Positions 17,432-25,720 of a stretch of DNA of 64,000 nucleotides are shown here, in pieces. Positions within the stretch are counted from its first letter, which is position 1, and the number at the start of each line of letters is the position of its first letter. The stretch lies in NCBI GenBank assembly GCA_039030075.1, contig JBCCEW010000024.1, forward strand, positions 1 through 64,000, in the 5' to 3' direction. Below the pieces are notes generated by a model, which searched no databases, was not told where the DNA came from, and saw nothing but the letters and a program-made list of their open reading frames with translations. This DNA is from Myxococcota bacterium. GTDB lineage: Bacteria > Myxococcota_A > UBA9160 > SMWR01. A program made the position numbers and the translations under genes.

Positions 17432-18607
17432 ATGGATTTCGACTTCAGCGACGAAGAGAAGGCGTTCCAGAAGGAGGTCGAGGCCTTCCTCGCCGCCGAA
17501 GCGTCGCCCGACGTGATGGACGCGCATCCGGAGCAACTCTCCCAGACCGTGGATACGCCGCCGAAGCGGGCCTTCATGCGCAAGCTGGCCGAGCGGGGCT
17601 GGCTCGGGATGTCCTGGCCGAAGGAGTACGGCGGTCAGGAGCGGAGTGGCATCTACGACTTCCTGCTCACCGAGGCGCTCTCGCGCTGGGGTGCACCCCA
17701 GCCGGGGAAGGGCGTCGGGATCGTCGGCAAGACGATCATTCGCCACGGCAACGAGAAGCTGAAGAAGACCTTCCTGCCGAAGATCATGCGTGGCGAGGTC
17801 GAGTTCGCGATCGGTTACAGCGAGCCCCAGGCCGGATCCGACGCGGCGAACATGCAGCTGAAGGCCCAGAAGGTCGACGGCGGCTGGAAGCTCGACGGCA
17901 AGAAGATCTGGACCACCTCGGCGCACTTCGCCGACTGGTACTGGGTGGGCGCCCGCACGGATACGAGCCACAAGCACAAGGGCATCACCCTCTTTCTGAT
18001 CGAGATGAACCACCCGGGTCTGACCCTTAGCCCGACCTGGACGATCGGCGACGAGCGGACCAACGAGGTGTTCTTCGACGACGTGTTCGTCAGCGACGAC
18101 TTCGTCGTGGGCGAGGTCAATCACGGCTGGACCTATATCTGTGAAGCCCTCGACCTCGAGCGCTTCGCGATGATGCCGGTCGGCTGTCTCGAGAAGAAGG
18201 TCGAGGCGCTCTGCGAGCACGTGGCCACCACGAAACGCGACGATCGCCCCCTGCGCGAGGATCCCGGCGCGCGGCGGGCCGTGGCCCAGACCGTGACCCA
18301 GCTGGAAGTGGCGCGCATGCTCCAACGACGGGTGATCAGCGAGGCGCTGAAGGACCGCGTCCCCACCGTGGAGTCGTCCCAGTACAAGCTCTACATGAAC
18401 GAGACCGGCCAGCGCATGACGAACGCGACCCTCGACCTGCTCGGCTCCGAGGGCCTCCTGAAGAAGGCGAACGCGTCGGCGCCGATGGGCGGGCGCTTCG
18501 AGCGCTCCTATCGCTACACGGTCGTCGACACGATCGGGGGCGGGACCTCCGAAGTGCAGAAGAACATCATCGCGCGGCGCGGGCTGGGACTTCCGGCGAA
18601 CTTTTGA
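17432..18607 (+). CDS. Acyl-CoA dehydrogenase, alpha-type subunit (FadE)
   Basis: 391 aa from an ATG with CGGAGG 5 nt upstream. ACAD fold: FAD/substrate motif GYSEPQAGSDAA (about 128-139), WTTSAHFADWYW, and the isovaleryl-CoA-dehydrogenase-type catalytic Glu in DLERF (about 240). The C-terminal GGGTSEVQKNII segment binds FAD. It oxidises an acyl-CoA to the enoyl-CoA and passes electrons to ETF. It is a close paralogue (perhaps two-thirds identical) of the protein at 20252-21433. The gene stands alone behind its own promoter; a catalytic-Glu-less partner could come from elsewhere in the window. Confidence 0.92.
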   Translation: MDFDFSDEEKAFQKEVEAFLAAEASPDVMDAHPEQLSQTVDTPPKRAFMRKLAERGWLGMSWPKEYGGQERSGIYDFLLTEALSRWGAPQPGKGVGIVGKTIIRHGNEKLKKTFLPKIMRGEVEFAIGYSEPQAGSDAANMQLKAQKVDGGWKLDGKKIWTTSAHFADWYWVGARTDTSHKHKGITLFLIEMNHPGLTLSPTWTIGDERTNEVFFDDVFVSDDFVVGEVNHGWTYICEALDLERFAMMPVGCLEKKVEALCEHVATTKRDDRPLREDPGARRAVAQTVTQLEVARMLQRRVISEALKDRVPTVESSQYKLYMNETGQRMTNATLDLLGSEGLLKKANASAPMGGRFERSYRYTVVDTIGGGTSEVQKNIIARRGLGLPANF

Positions 18608-18655
18608 ACTTCGTTCGGCTGCGCCTCACGGCGCGCGGCCTTCGGCCGCTTGCGG
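18605..18655 (-). repeat. Interspersed hairpin repeat, copy 1
   Basis: 51-bp copy of an element shared with 42312-42364 and 44651-44700; this one is in reverse orientation. Read on the minus strand it starts CCGCAAGC, forms the stem GCGGCC-GAA-GGCCGC, then CGCC-GTGA-GGCG (a GNRA tetraloop) and ends AAGTTCA. The last bases cover the TGA stop codon of the ACAD gene. A degenerate copy follows at 18671-18701. Confidence 0.75.
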
Positions 18656-18670
18656 TTGGGTCCCACTGAG

Positions 18671-18701
18671 GTTCACGCGCGCCGCCTTCGGCCGCGTGCG
18701 G
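18671..18701 (-). repeat. Degenerate partial copy of the hairpin repeat
   Basis: On the minus strand it begins CCGCACGC and continues GGCCGAAGGCGGCG, matching about the first 30 positions of copy 1 with a few changes. The rest of the 18608-18787 gap holds further GC-rich fragments of similar type (around 18717-18750) that are too weak to define. Confidence 0.5.
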
Positions 18702-18787
18702 TCGCTGTCTCGCTGAAGTTCACGGGCGCGGCCCCGATGAGGTTCGCGCGCGCGACTCGGGGTCCCGAACGCGCGAGGTGAGACGCG

Positions 18788-19162
18788 CTACTGCTGGGCG
18801 ATGGCGCCGATCGGGCCCGGGTCGAGGTACTCCTCGATGCGCGCGATACGGCCGTCTCGGACGCTGACGAGCGCGATCGCCTCGGTCGAAACCGTCTTCC
18901 CGTCATTCAGCTCGAGCACGAGGCTGTGCTGCTGGAGATAGCCGCCCTCGACGGCTTCGAGCCGGCGGATCTGGTAGCGCCGCGCGCGACAGCGCTTCGC
19001 CATCCAGCCGAGCAGGGCCAGGTTCTCGTCGACGCTCTGGGTCTTGCCGTCGTAGTTGTGCCAGATCCCGGCGTCGGGCTGGAAGCAGGCGCGGGCGGCC
19101 TCGATGTCGCCGGCTTCCACGGCGTCCATGAAGCGGCGGGCGAGGGCGAGGGCGTCGGACAT
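18788..19162 (-). CDS. SnoaL-like/nuclear transport factor 2 fold protein
   Basis: 124 aa, full length for the NTF2-like cone fold. The pattern ALARRFMDAVEAGDIEAARACFQPDAGIWHN is typical of SnoaL/limonene-epoxide hydrolase/ketosteroid-isomerase-like proteins. In a steroid gene region an isomerase or cyclase-type role is tempting, but the catalytic Asp pair of ketosteroid isomerase cannot be assigned confidently. It starts 4 bp after the stop of the upstream lipoprotein gene, so the two share a transcript. Confidence 0.82.
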   Translation of the reverse strand: MSDALALARRFMDAVEAGDIEAARACFQPDAGIWHNYDGKTQSVDENLALLGWMAKRCRARRYQIRRLEAVEGGYLQQHSLVLELNDGKTVSTEAIALVSVRDGRIARIEEYLDPGPIGAIAQQ

Positions 19163-19166
19163 GGGG

Positions 19167-19949
19167 TCAGGGTATGGGCATCGCGCCGCCGACGCCCGGC
19201 GCCGGGCCGCCGCTGCTGGGAGGCGGCTCGGTCACCATGACAGGCGGAGCGAGGACGGCGGCGCAGGCGTCGAGGTCGGGACCCGTCGGGACCTCGCCGA
19301 CCGTGCGGAAGGGCAGGTCGCCTTCGAGGGTCAGTCCGTCGATGGTGCGGATGTCCGTCTCGAGCTCGAAGAAGACCGGCGTGACCAGCGAGAGCGGCGG
19401 CGCTTCGCCGCCGAGCCAGCGCAGCAGGTCGTAGAGCGTGAAGTCCCCGGCTGCGTCGATCGTGATCGGCACCGGGAAGGGCTCGCCGCCGAGGATCATC
19501 TCGGCCACCGGGTGGATCGTCGCCACGCGGGTCGGCACCTCGGCCCGCAGCGCGATCTCGCGGCGCTCGAGAGAGATCTCGAAGCGGCCGGAGCCCGCAA
19601 CCTCCGTGTCCAGGGATTGGCAGAAACCGGATTCGAGCGGGAAGGGCGGGGCGATCCGGATCGGGGCGCCGGCGATGGCGACCTCCTGCACCTCGAAATC
19701 CCCTTCGAGGGGAAGCCCGAAGAGCAGGTGCCAGATGGAGATTTCGAGGGTCGCCCGCGCGGTCAGGCTGCCCGAGAGCGCGGTCGTCTGGAAGTTCGCC
19801 GGCGGGATCAGGATGTCGTAGGCGGCCGCGTCTTCCTCGAGCGCCAGGATCCACTCCTGTTCGAGCTGGCACGCGGTGGCGCCCAGCGCGACGCTGGCGA
19901 GGGCGAGCAGGCGCACGAGTCGGGAAGCGGTGCGGTGGCGGGGCGGCAT
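19167..19949 (-). CDS. Exported protein or lipoprotein of unknown function
   Basis: 260 aa from the ATG at 19949. Arg-rich n-region, a hydrophobic core (LVRLLALASVALG) and ATAC with Cys27 form a signal peptide with a weak lipobox. The mature part looks like a beta-rich domain (alternating short hydrophobic stretches) and ends in a Pro/Gly-rich tail. No family recognised. The frame stays open to 20225, but that region contains the divergent promoter of the ACAD gene. It leads a two-gene unit with the SnoaL-like gene. Confidence 0.7.
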   Translation of the reverse strand: MPPRHRTASRLVRLLALASVALGATACQLEQEWILALEEDAAAYDILIPPANFQTTALSGSLTARATLEISIWHLLFGLPLEGDFEVQEVAIAGAPIRIAPPFPLESGFCQSLDTEVAGSGRFEISLERREIALRAEVPTRVATIHPVAEMILGGEPFPVPITIDAAGDFTLYDLLRWLGGEAPPLSLVTPVFFELETDIRTIDGLTLEGDLPFRTVGEVPTGPDLDACAAVLAPPVMVTEPPPSSGGPAPGVGGAMPIP

Positions 19950-20251
19950 GGGCGTCGGCGAAGGGATCCCGGTCGGGTTTCGAGCGTCGGACGAGGCTAC
20001 CAGTGGAAGCCATAGTGCGGGAAGCGAATTCCCGGCCTCCGGTGCGACCGCGGGCGGACTTTGCAGCGCAAGGTCGCCGGCTTGGCGGGCGCACTTGCCG
20101 GTGGCGCGTCGATTGGCGATTTCCAATACGCTCCGTATCGTATATATTCTGAGCGAGCGCCGGCGGGAGGTCTGCCCCCGCACCAGCGTGTCCCCGATCT
20201 CGCGATTTCCCGTCGCCTCAGGCAAGCGCCCAGAGCGCAGAGGAGTGTCTC
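19950..20251. other. Divergent promoter region (302 bp) without a gene
   Basis: Lies between the minus-strand exported-protein gene and the plus-strand ACAD operon. It contains the A+T-rich promoter at 20113-20148, an inverted repeat ATACG-CTC-CGTAT (20126-20138) that could be an operator, and the AGAGGAG ribosome binding site at 20239-20245. The 150 bp nearest the exported-protein gene show no clear signal. Confidence 0.55.
20113..20148 (+). promoter_or_regulatory. Promoter of the side-chain-type operon (TTGGCG-17-TATCGT)
   Basis: TTGGCG at 20113-20118 and TATCGT at 20136-20141, spacer 17. An alternative pair TTCCAA (20121) and TATATT (20143-20148) overlaps it. The 10-mer CGTATCGTAT is shared with the promoter at 17363-17390. 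Confidence 0.6.
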
Positions 20252-21433
20252 GTGGACTTCGATTTCGATTCCCAGGAACAGGCCTTCGCCGAAGAAGTGG
20301 AGAAGTGGCTCGTCGAGAATCACGACCCGGTCGTGATGGACCCGACCCGCGAGAACTTCACCCAGCTCGCCGACACGCCGGAGCGTCGCGACTTCATGAA
20401 GAAGCTGGCGGCGAAGGGTTGGCTCGGCATGTCCTGGCCGAAGGAGTACGGCGGACAGGAGATCGAGGGCATCTACGAGTTCATTCTGAACGAGGCGCTC
20501 TCGAAGCACGCTGCGCCCCAGATCGGCAAGGGTGTCGGCATCATCGGCAAGACCTTGATCCGCCACGGCAGCGAGAAGCTCAAGCGGGAGTTCCTGCCGA
20601 AGATCCTGAAGGCCGAGATCGAGTTCGCGGTGGGCTACAGCGAGCCCGAGGCCGGTTCGGACGCCGCGAACATGCAGCTCAAGGCCGAGAAGGTCGACGG
20701 CGGCTGGAACCTGAACGGCCAGAAGATGTGGACCACCTCGGCGCACTTCGCCGACTGGTACTGGGTCGGCGCCCGCACCGACCCGGACAAGCGGAAGCAC
20801 GATGGCCTCTCGCTCTTCCTGATCCCGATGGACCACCCGGGTCTCGAGGTGCAGAGCTTGCCGACGATCGGCAAGGACACCACGAACCAGGTGTTCTTCG
20901 AGGACGTGTTCGTGCCCGACGACTACCTGGTCGGCGAGCGCGGTCGCGGCTTCCAGTACATCTCCGAAGCCCTCGACCTCGAGCGCTTCACGATGTTCAC
21001 CCTGTCGCCGATCACCGAGCGCACCCGCGTGCTGATCGACCACGTCAAGCAGGCGAAGCGCGACGGTCAGCCCCTGAAGGACGACCCGACCGTCCGCCGG
21101 CTGATCGCCCACATCGCGACCGACACCGCCGTCGCGAAGGCGCTCTCTACCCGCTTCGTCTCCGCGGCCCAGTCCGGAGGCAAACCGCCGACGATCCCGT
21201 CGTCCCAGTACAAGCTGTTTACGACGTCCCTGTCCCAGCGCGTCTGCAAGGACGCGCTCGACATCTGCGGCGCCTCGGGAACGCTGCGGGTCGATCAGGA
21301 CGTCGCGCCGGTTTCGGGCCGCTTCGAGGGCGCCTATCGGGCCACGGTCAACGAGACCGTGGGCGGAGGTTCCTCGGAGATCCAGAAGAACATCATCGCC
21401 CGGCGTCACCTGGGCCTCCCGAAGAACTTCTAG
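20252..21433 (+). CDS. Acyl-CoA dehydrogenase, alpha-type subunit (FadE)
   Basis: 393 aa, GTG start with AGAGGAG upstream. GYSEPEAGSDAA (about 128-139), WTTSAHFADWYWVGARTD, catalytic Glu in DLERF (about 241), and GGGSSEIQKNIIARRHLGLP at the C-terminus. Nearly the same architecture as 17432-18607. It heads an operon with a racemase-like CoA enzyme, two MaoC-like proteins, a beta-type ACAD and an LLM oxidoreductase, the gene content of a branched or steroid side-chain beta-oxidation cycle. The beta-type ACAD at 23706 is the natural partner for a heteromeric enzyme of the ChsE type. Confidence 0.92.
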   Translation: MDFDFDSQEQAFAEEVEKWLVENHDPVVMDPTRENFTQLADTPERRDFMKKLAAKGWLGMSWPKEYGGQEIEGIYEFILNEALSKHAAPQIGKGVGIIGKTLIRHGSEKLKREFLPKILKAEIEFAVGYSEPEAGSDAANMQLKAEKVDGGWNLNGQKMWTTSAHFADWYWVGARTDPDKRKHDGLSLFLIPMDHPGLEVQSLPTIGKDTTNQVFFEDVFVPDDYLVGERGRGFQYISEALDLERFTMFTLSPITERTRVLIDHVKQAKRDGQPLKDDPTVRRLIAHIATDTAVAKALSTRFVSAAQSGGKPPTIPSSQYKLFTTSLSQRVCKDALDICGASGTLRVDQDVAPVSGRFEGAYRATVNETVGGGSSEIQKNIIARRHLGLPKNF

Positions 21434-21442
21434 GGGCACCCT

Positions 21443-22612
21443 GTGGCCGCGACCCCCGCACCGCTCGACGGCGTCACGGTGCTCGACCTTTCGACGGTCG
21501 GGCCCGGGACCCGTTGTACGCGCATCCTCGCCGACTACGGCGCGGAGGTCGTGAAGGTCGGGGTGCCGCCGAAGAAGTCGGGCCTGCAGACCCAGCCGGC
21601 CTTCTGGTCGTACTCCGCGAACCGCGGCATGCGCCAGGTGCGTATCGATCTGAAGGACGCCGATGGGAAGGCGGCCTTCGAGGCGCTGGTCCGCAAGGCC
21701 GACGTCGTGCTCGAGAGCTATCGCCCGGGTGTGATGGCGCGCCTCGGCATCGATTACGAGCAGCTGCGCGCCCTCAACCCGCGCATCATCGTGTGCTCGA
21801 CCAGCGGCTATGGCCAGGCGGGGCCCGCTTCCCAGTACGCCGGGCACGACATCAACTACCTGGCCGTGGGCGGCTTTCTCCACACGAGCGGGCGCCGGGG
21901 CGACGGCGGTCCGCCGCTGCCCGGCGCCACGGTCGCCGACAGCGCGGCGGGCGGGATGCACGCGGCGATCGCGATCCTGGCCGCGCTGATGCGTCGGGAG
22001 AAGACGGGCGAAGGCGAGTACCTGGACGTCAGCGTCGCCGATGGGGTGCTGCTCCTGACCTCGCTCTACGTCGATCAGTATCTCGCGACCGGTGCCAAGC
22101 CCGGGCCCGGCCACGACATCCTCACCGGCCGCTACGCCTGCTACAGCACCTATGAGTGCGCGGACGGGAAGTGGGTGTCGGTGGGCGCGATCGAGGGGCC
22201 GTTCTACGCGAACCTCTGCAAGCTCCTGGGCTGCGAGCAGTGGCTCGAGCACCAGCACGACGATGCGGTGCAGGAGAAGATCCGCGACGACTTTGCGGCG
22301 GCGTTCCGCACCCGCGATCGAGACGCCTGGGTCGCCGAACTCGCGCCGGCGAACACCTGCGTGGCTCCCGTGTATGCGATCGACGAGCTCGCCCAGGACC
22401 CCCAGTTCCACGCGCGGGGCATGTTCGTCGATGCCGAGCACCCGACCGAGGGACGCTTCCGCCAGGTGGCGCCGCCGCTCGCCGGAATGCCGCGTGCCGA
22501 GGTGACTCCGGTCCCCGACGGCGCGAAGACCGATACCGACCGTTTGCTCGCCGAGGCCGGAGTGGCCGCAGAGGCGATCGAGCGGATGCGGGGCGCAGGC
22601 GTCATCGCCTGA
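21443..22612 (+). CDS. CaiB/BaiF family protein, alpha-methylacyl-CoA racemase-like
   Basis: 389 aa class III CoA-transferase fold. The AGHDINYLAVGG segment (His135, Asp136) and ATVADSAAGG (Asp166) correspond to the His126/Asp156 catalytic pair of M. tuberculosis MCR, favouring 2-methylacyl-CoA epimerisation over CoA transfer. Such a racemase is needed for (25R)/(25S) steroid or other 2-methyl-branched side chains before an ACAD can act. GTG start, 9 bp after the ACAD gene. CoA transferase remains possible. Confidence 0.82.
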   Translation: MAATPAPLDGVTVLDLSTVGPGTRCTRILADYGAEVVKVGVPPKKSGLQTQPAFWSYSANRGMRQVRIDLKDADGKAAFEALVRKADVVLESYRPGVMARLGIDYEQLRALNPRIIVCSTSGYGQAGPASQYAGHDINYLAVGGFLHTSGRRGDGGPPLPGATVADSAAGGMHAAIAILAALMRREKTGEGEYLDVSVADGVLLLTSLYVDQYLATGAKPGPGHDILTGRYACYSTYECADGKWVSVGAIEGPFYANLCKLLGCEQWLEHQHDDAVQEKIRDDFAAAFRTRDRDAWVAELAPANTCVAPVYAIDELAQDPQFHARGMFVDAEHPTEGRFRQVAPPLAGMPRAEVTPVPDGAKTDTDRLLAEAGVAAEAIERMRGAGVIA

Positions 22613-22632
22613 GCTCAGAAGGAGGAGCCTCC

Positions 22633-23145
22633 ATGTCTGATTTGCCGGCCGAGGTCCAGGGATGGATCGGCGAGAAGCGCTACGAGATCGAAGGCGAGTT
22701 CGATGTCGAGCGCGGCTACATCTTCACCACCTGCTCGTCGGTCCAGAACGGTAATCCCATCTTCTGGGACGAGAAGGCGGCGAACGACATCACCGATGGC
22801 TTCATTGCGCCGCCGGCGATGATCTCGGTGTGGTTCCGGCCGCACCACTGGGCGCCGAATCGCGCGGAGGAGCAGGCGCTCCCGTTGCAGGTGCACTTCG
22901 ACCTGAAGCGCGTCTTCGAACTGCCCGAGGCGGTGATGAGCGACAACACGGTCACCTTCGGCGCTCCCGTGCGCCTCGGCGACCGGCTGAAGACCTGGCA
23001 GGTGCTGCGCAACGTCAGCAGCCCCAAGACCACGAAGCTCGGCAAGGGTCGCTTCTGGGACATCGACGTCGAGTATCAGAACCAGCGCGGCGAATGGGTC
23101 GGCACCGAGAGCTACACCGGCTTCGGTTATCGGAGGGATTCGTAA
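22633..23145 (+). CDS. MaoC-like dehydratase N-domain protein (ChsH2-like subunit)
   Basis: 170 aa with the hot-dog fold of the MaoC_dehydrat_N (FAS1-like) family; FIAPPAMISVWFRPHHW (about 57-73) is characteristic. It lacks a catalytic Asp/His pair of its own and therefore should pair with the next gene, as ChsH2 does with ChsH1 in cholesterol side-chain hydration. Unlike ChsH2 it has no C-terminal DUF35 domain. ATG at 22633 follows a strong GGAGGAG site. Its TAA stop shares one base with the next ATG, indicating coupled synthesis. Confidence 0.78.
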   Translation: MSDLPAEVQGWIGEKRYEIEGEFDVERGYIFTTCSSVQNGNPIFWDEKAANDITDGFIAPPAMISVWFRPHHWAPNRAEEQALPLQVHFDLKRVFELPEAVMSDNTVTFGAPVRLGDRLKTWQVLRNVSSPKTTKLGKGRFWDIDVEYQNQRGEWVGTESYTGFGYRRDS

Positions 23146-23636
23146 TGGCGTACGAAGGCATCGTGGCATCCGATGTGAAGGCGGGCGACAGCCTCCCCGA
23201 GCTCGCGATCGACGTGGAGCCCGTGACGATCGTGCTCGGCGCGATGGCGAGCCGCGATTGGCGGCCCCAGCACCACGACTACAAGTTCGCGACCGGCAAC
23301 AACGGCGTGCAGGACATCTTCATGAACACGCCGAACCTGGCCGCGTGGTTCGAGCGCTACGTCACCGACTGGACCGGCCCCTTCGGCCGCATGGGTTGGA
23401 TCCGCTTCCGCATGAAGGATTCGGTCTTCCCGGGCGAGTCGATGGTGTTCGGCGGCAAGGTGCTCGGCGTCGACACCGACGATCAGGGCTGCGCCTGGGC
23501 CGAAGTGGAGCTCGAACTCAAGGCGGGCGGTCGCGTGACCACCGTCTGCACCGCGCGCGTCGCGATTCCCCAGGACGCGGGCGACAACCCCTGGAAGCGT
23601 CAGGGCGACGACTGGCGCCCGCGCGCGGCGGCCTAG
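23145..23636 (+). CDS. MaoC-like enoyl-CoA hydratase subunit (ChsH1-like)
   Basis: 163 aa hot-dog protein. The hydratase-2 motif SRDWRPQHHD carries the catalytic Asp38 and His43, and QDIFMN...ERYVTDWTGP resembles ChsH1 (Rv3541c). With the preceding subunit it would hydrate the enoyl-CoA made by the ACADs of this operon. Start overlaps the previous stop (TAATG). The two-gene hydratase and adjacent ACADs are the arrangement known from mycobacterial cholesterol side-chain genes, although the substrate here is inferred. Confidence 0.82.
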   Translation: MAYEGIVASDVKAGDSLPELAIDVEPVTIVLGAMASRDWRPQHHDYKFATGNNGVQDIFMNTPNLAAWFERYVTDWTGPFGRMGWIRFRMKDSVFPGESMVFGGKVLGVDTDDQGCAWAEVELELKAGGRVTTVCTARVAIPQDAGDNPWKRQGDDWRPRAAA

Positions 23637-23705
23637 ATACCGGCGAGAACGCCCACCCCAGCTTCGGCGGCGCCAGTTCGCGCGCCGCGACAGAGAGGAC
23701 ATCCC

Positions 23706-24824
23706 ATGGATCTCGAGTTCACCGAAGAACAGCAGCTCATGCGCGACATGACGCGCACCATGCTCAGCGAGCATTGCCCGGTCGACGTGGTGCGCCAGAT
23801 GGAAGACGACCCGAAGGGTTATCCCGACGGGCTCTGGAAGCAGGTCAGCGAGCTCGGTCTCACCGGCATGCTGATCCCCGAAGACTTCGGTGGATCGGGG
23901 CAGACGCTCCTCGAAGCGGCGCTCGTCTACGAAGAGTTCGGCCGCACGATGGCGCCGATCCCGCACTTCGAGAGCGCGGTGATGTCGGCGGGCATCCTGC
24001 TCGCCGCCGGGGACGACGCCCAGAAGGGCGCCTGGCTCGAGCGGATCGCGAACGGCTCGGCGATCGTCAGCCCGGCATGGCTGGAGCCTGAGCGCGGCTA
24101 CGGCCCGGTCGGCGTGCAGCTCGATGCGAAGGTAGACGGGGACGGCTTCGTGCTGAACGGCGAGAAGCGCCACGTGGGCTTCGCGCGGGCGGCGGATCAG
24201 CTGATCGTGCTCGCGCGCTCGACCGACGGCATCGACCTCTTCCTGGTGGATCCGACAAGCGAGGGCATGGCCCTGACCCAGGAGCTCACCCTCGGCTCGG
24301 ACTGCCAGTACCACGTGGCCTTCCGCAACGTGCGGGTGCCGGCCTCGGCGCGCATCGGCGCGGCGGGCAGCGGTTGGAAAACCTGGAGCCGTGTCCTGCA
24401 CCAGGGGATCATCCTGCTCGCGGCCCAGGCGATCGGCGGAGCAGACCGCGCACTCGAGATCACGGTCGAGTACGCGAAGGAGCGCAAGCAGTTCGACAAG
24501 CCCCTCGGCGCTTTCCAGTCGCTGGCCCACTACATGGCCGACACCTCGACCCGCATCGATGGTGGCCGCACGCTGGTCTACGAGGCGGCGTGGAACGACG
24601 CCCAGGGCCGCTCGATCTCGCGGCTCGCACCGATGGCGAAGCTCTTCGCCTGCGAGACCTACCGCGAAGGCACCCGGGTCTGCGAGCAGATCTGGGGCGG
24701 TGTCGGCTTCACGATCGAGTACGACATCCAGCTCTTCTTCCGGCGCGCGAAGCACCTGCAGCTCTCCTGGTGGGATACCCCCTACCTGGAGGAGCTGGTG
24801 GCGGCGGACGTCCTCGACAGCTGA
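23706..24824 (+). CDS. Acyl-CoA dehydrogenase, beta-type subunit without catalytic Glu
   Basis: 372 aa ACAD. FAD-binding elements are present (ERKQFDKPLGAFQ near 258-270 and CEQIWGGVGFTIEYD near 325-340), but the helix that carries the catalytic Glu in alpha-type subunits reads RVLHQGIIL here, with no acid. This is the pattern of the non-catalytic half of alpha2beta2 ACADs such as FadE27/FadE29/IpdE2. The likely partner is 20252-21433 in the same operon. ATG start. Confidence 0.88.
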   Translation: MDLEFTEEQQLMRDMTRTMLSEHCPVDVVRQMEDDPKGYPDGLWKQVSELGLTGMLIPEDFGGSGQTLLEAALVYEEFGRTMAPIPHFESAVMSAGILLAAGDDAQKGAWLERIANGSAIVSPAWLEPERGYGPVGVQLDAKVDGDGFVLNGEKRHVGFARAADQLIVLARSTDGIDLFLVDPTSEGMALTQELTLGSDCQYHVAFRNVRVPASARIGAAGSGWKTWSRVLHQGIILLAAQAIGGADRALEITVEYAKERKQFDKPLGAFQSLAHYMADTSTRIDGGRTLVYEAAWNDAQGRSISRLAPMAKLFACETYREGTRVCEQIWGGVGFTIEYDIQLFFRRAKHLQLSWWDTPYLEELVAADVLDS

Positions 24825-24871
24825 TCGGTGACCACGCCGGGCGTCCCGGAGGCGCCCGGACCGGGGCGAGC

Positions 24872-25714
24872 ATGAAGTTCGGGATCACCATGTTCGCGAC
24901 CGACCAGGCGATGAACCCGGTCGAGCTCGCGCGCGAGGCGGAGCAGCGCGGATTCACGTCGCTCTTCCTGCCCGAGCACACCCACATCCCGACCAGTCGA
25001 CGCACCCCGCCGCCCACCGGCGACGAGGTGCTGGCCGAGGAGTACAAGCGCACCCTCGATCCCTACATCGCCTTGGCGGCCGCGGCGTCGGTCACCGAGC
25101 GCATCCGGTTGGGGACGGGCATCGCGCTGGTCGCCCAACACGACCCGATCACCTACGCGAAGGAGCTCGCCACCCTGGATCTGCTCTCCGAGGGCCGGCT
25201 GGTCCTGGGCATCGGCTACGGCTGGAACCACGAAGAGATGGAGAACCACGGGATCGACGTGAAGCGGCGTCGGGCCCGGGTGCGCGAGACCCTGCTGGCG
25301 ATGCAGGTGCTCTGGACCGAGGAGCGCGCCTCCTTCGACGGCGAGTTCATCCAGTTCGAGGAGAGCTGGCAGTGGCCGAAGCCTCTCCAGCAGCCGCGGC
25401 CGCCGGTGCTGCTCGGGGGCGCTGCCGGGCCCACGCTCTTCCGGCACATCGCCGAGTACGGGGACGGCTGGCTCCCGATCGGCGGGGCAGGGATGAAGGC
25501 CTCGCTCGACGAGCTGCGTCGGGTGGTGGAGAGCGCCGGTCGGCGCTTCGAGGAGCTCGAGATCATGCCGATGGGCGTGCTGCCGACGCCCGAGAAGATC
25601 GCCTACTACCGCGATCTCGGTGTCACCGAGTCGGTGCTGCGCGTGCCCGGCGGACCGCGAGACGAGGTGTTGCCGGTCCTCGACGCCTTCGCCGCTCAGT
25701 ACGTCGAGGCCTAG
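24872..25714 (+). CDS. LLM-class (luciferase-like) oxidoreductase, possibly F420-dependent
   Basis: 280 aa TIM-barrel flavin/F420 oxidoreductase. FGITMF, LFLPEHTHIP, RIRLGTGIALVAQHDPITYAKELATLD and LVLGIGYGWNHEE are hallmarks of the mycobacterial-type LLM proteins (TIGR03619-like). Such proteins (for example Rv3520c) occur in cholesterol gene regions, but neither cofactor nor substrate is established. ATG at 24872 starts the family-length protein; the long upstream extension of the frame is shadow of the ACAD gene. It closes the 20.3-25.7 kb operon and converges with another LLM gene 6 bp away. Confidence 0.87.
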   Translation: MKFGITMFATDQAMNPVELAREAEQRGFTSLFLPEHTHIPTSRRTPPPTGDEVLAEEYKRTLDPYIALAAAASVTERIRLGTGIALVAQHDPITYAKELATLDLLSEGRLVLGIGYGWNHEEMENHGIDVKRRRARVRETLLAMQVLWTEERASFDGEFIQFEESWQWPKPLQQPRPPVLLGGAAGPTLFRHIAEYGDGWLPIGGAGMKASLDELRRVVESAGRRFEELEIMPMGVLPTPEKIAYYRDLGVTESVLRVPGGPRDEVLPVLDAFAAQYVEA

Positions 25715-25720
25715 GTGGGC

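Noticed and set aside
18605-18655. Simple transcription terminator after the ACAD gene
   Set aside because: No T-run follows the stems, and the same element occurs within operons at 42312 and 44651, so it is treated as a repeat.
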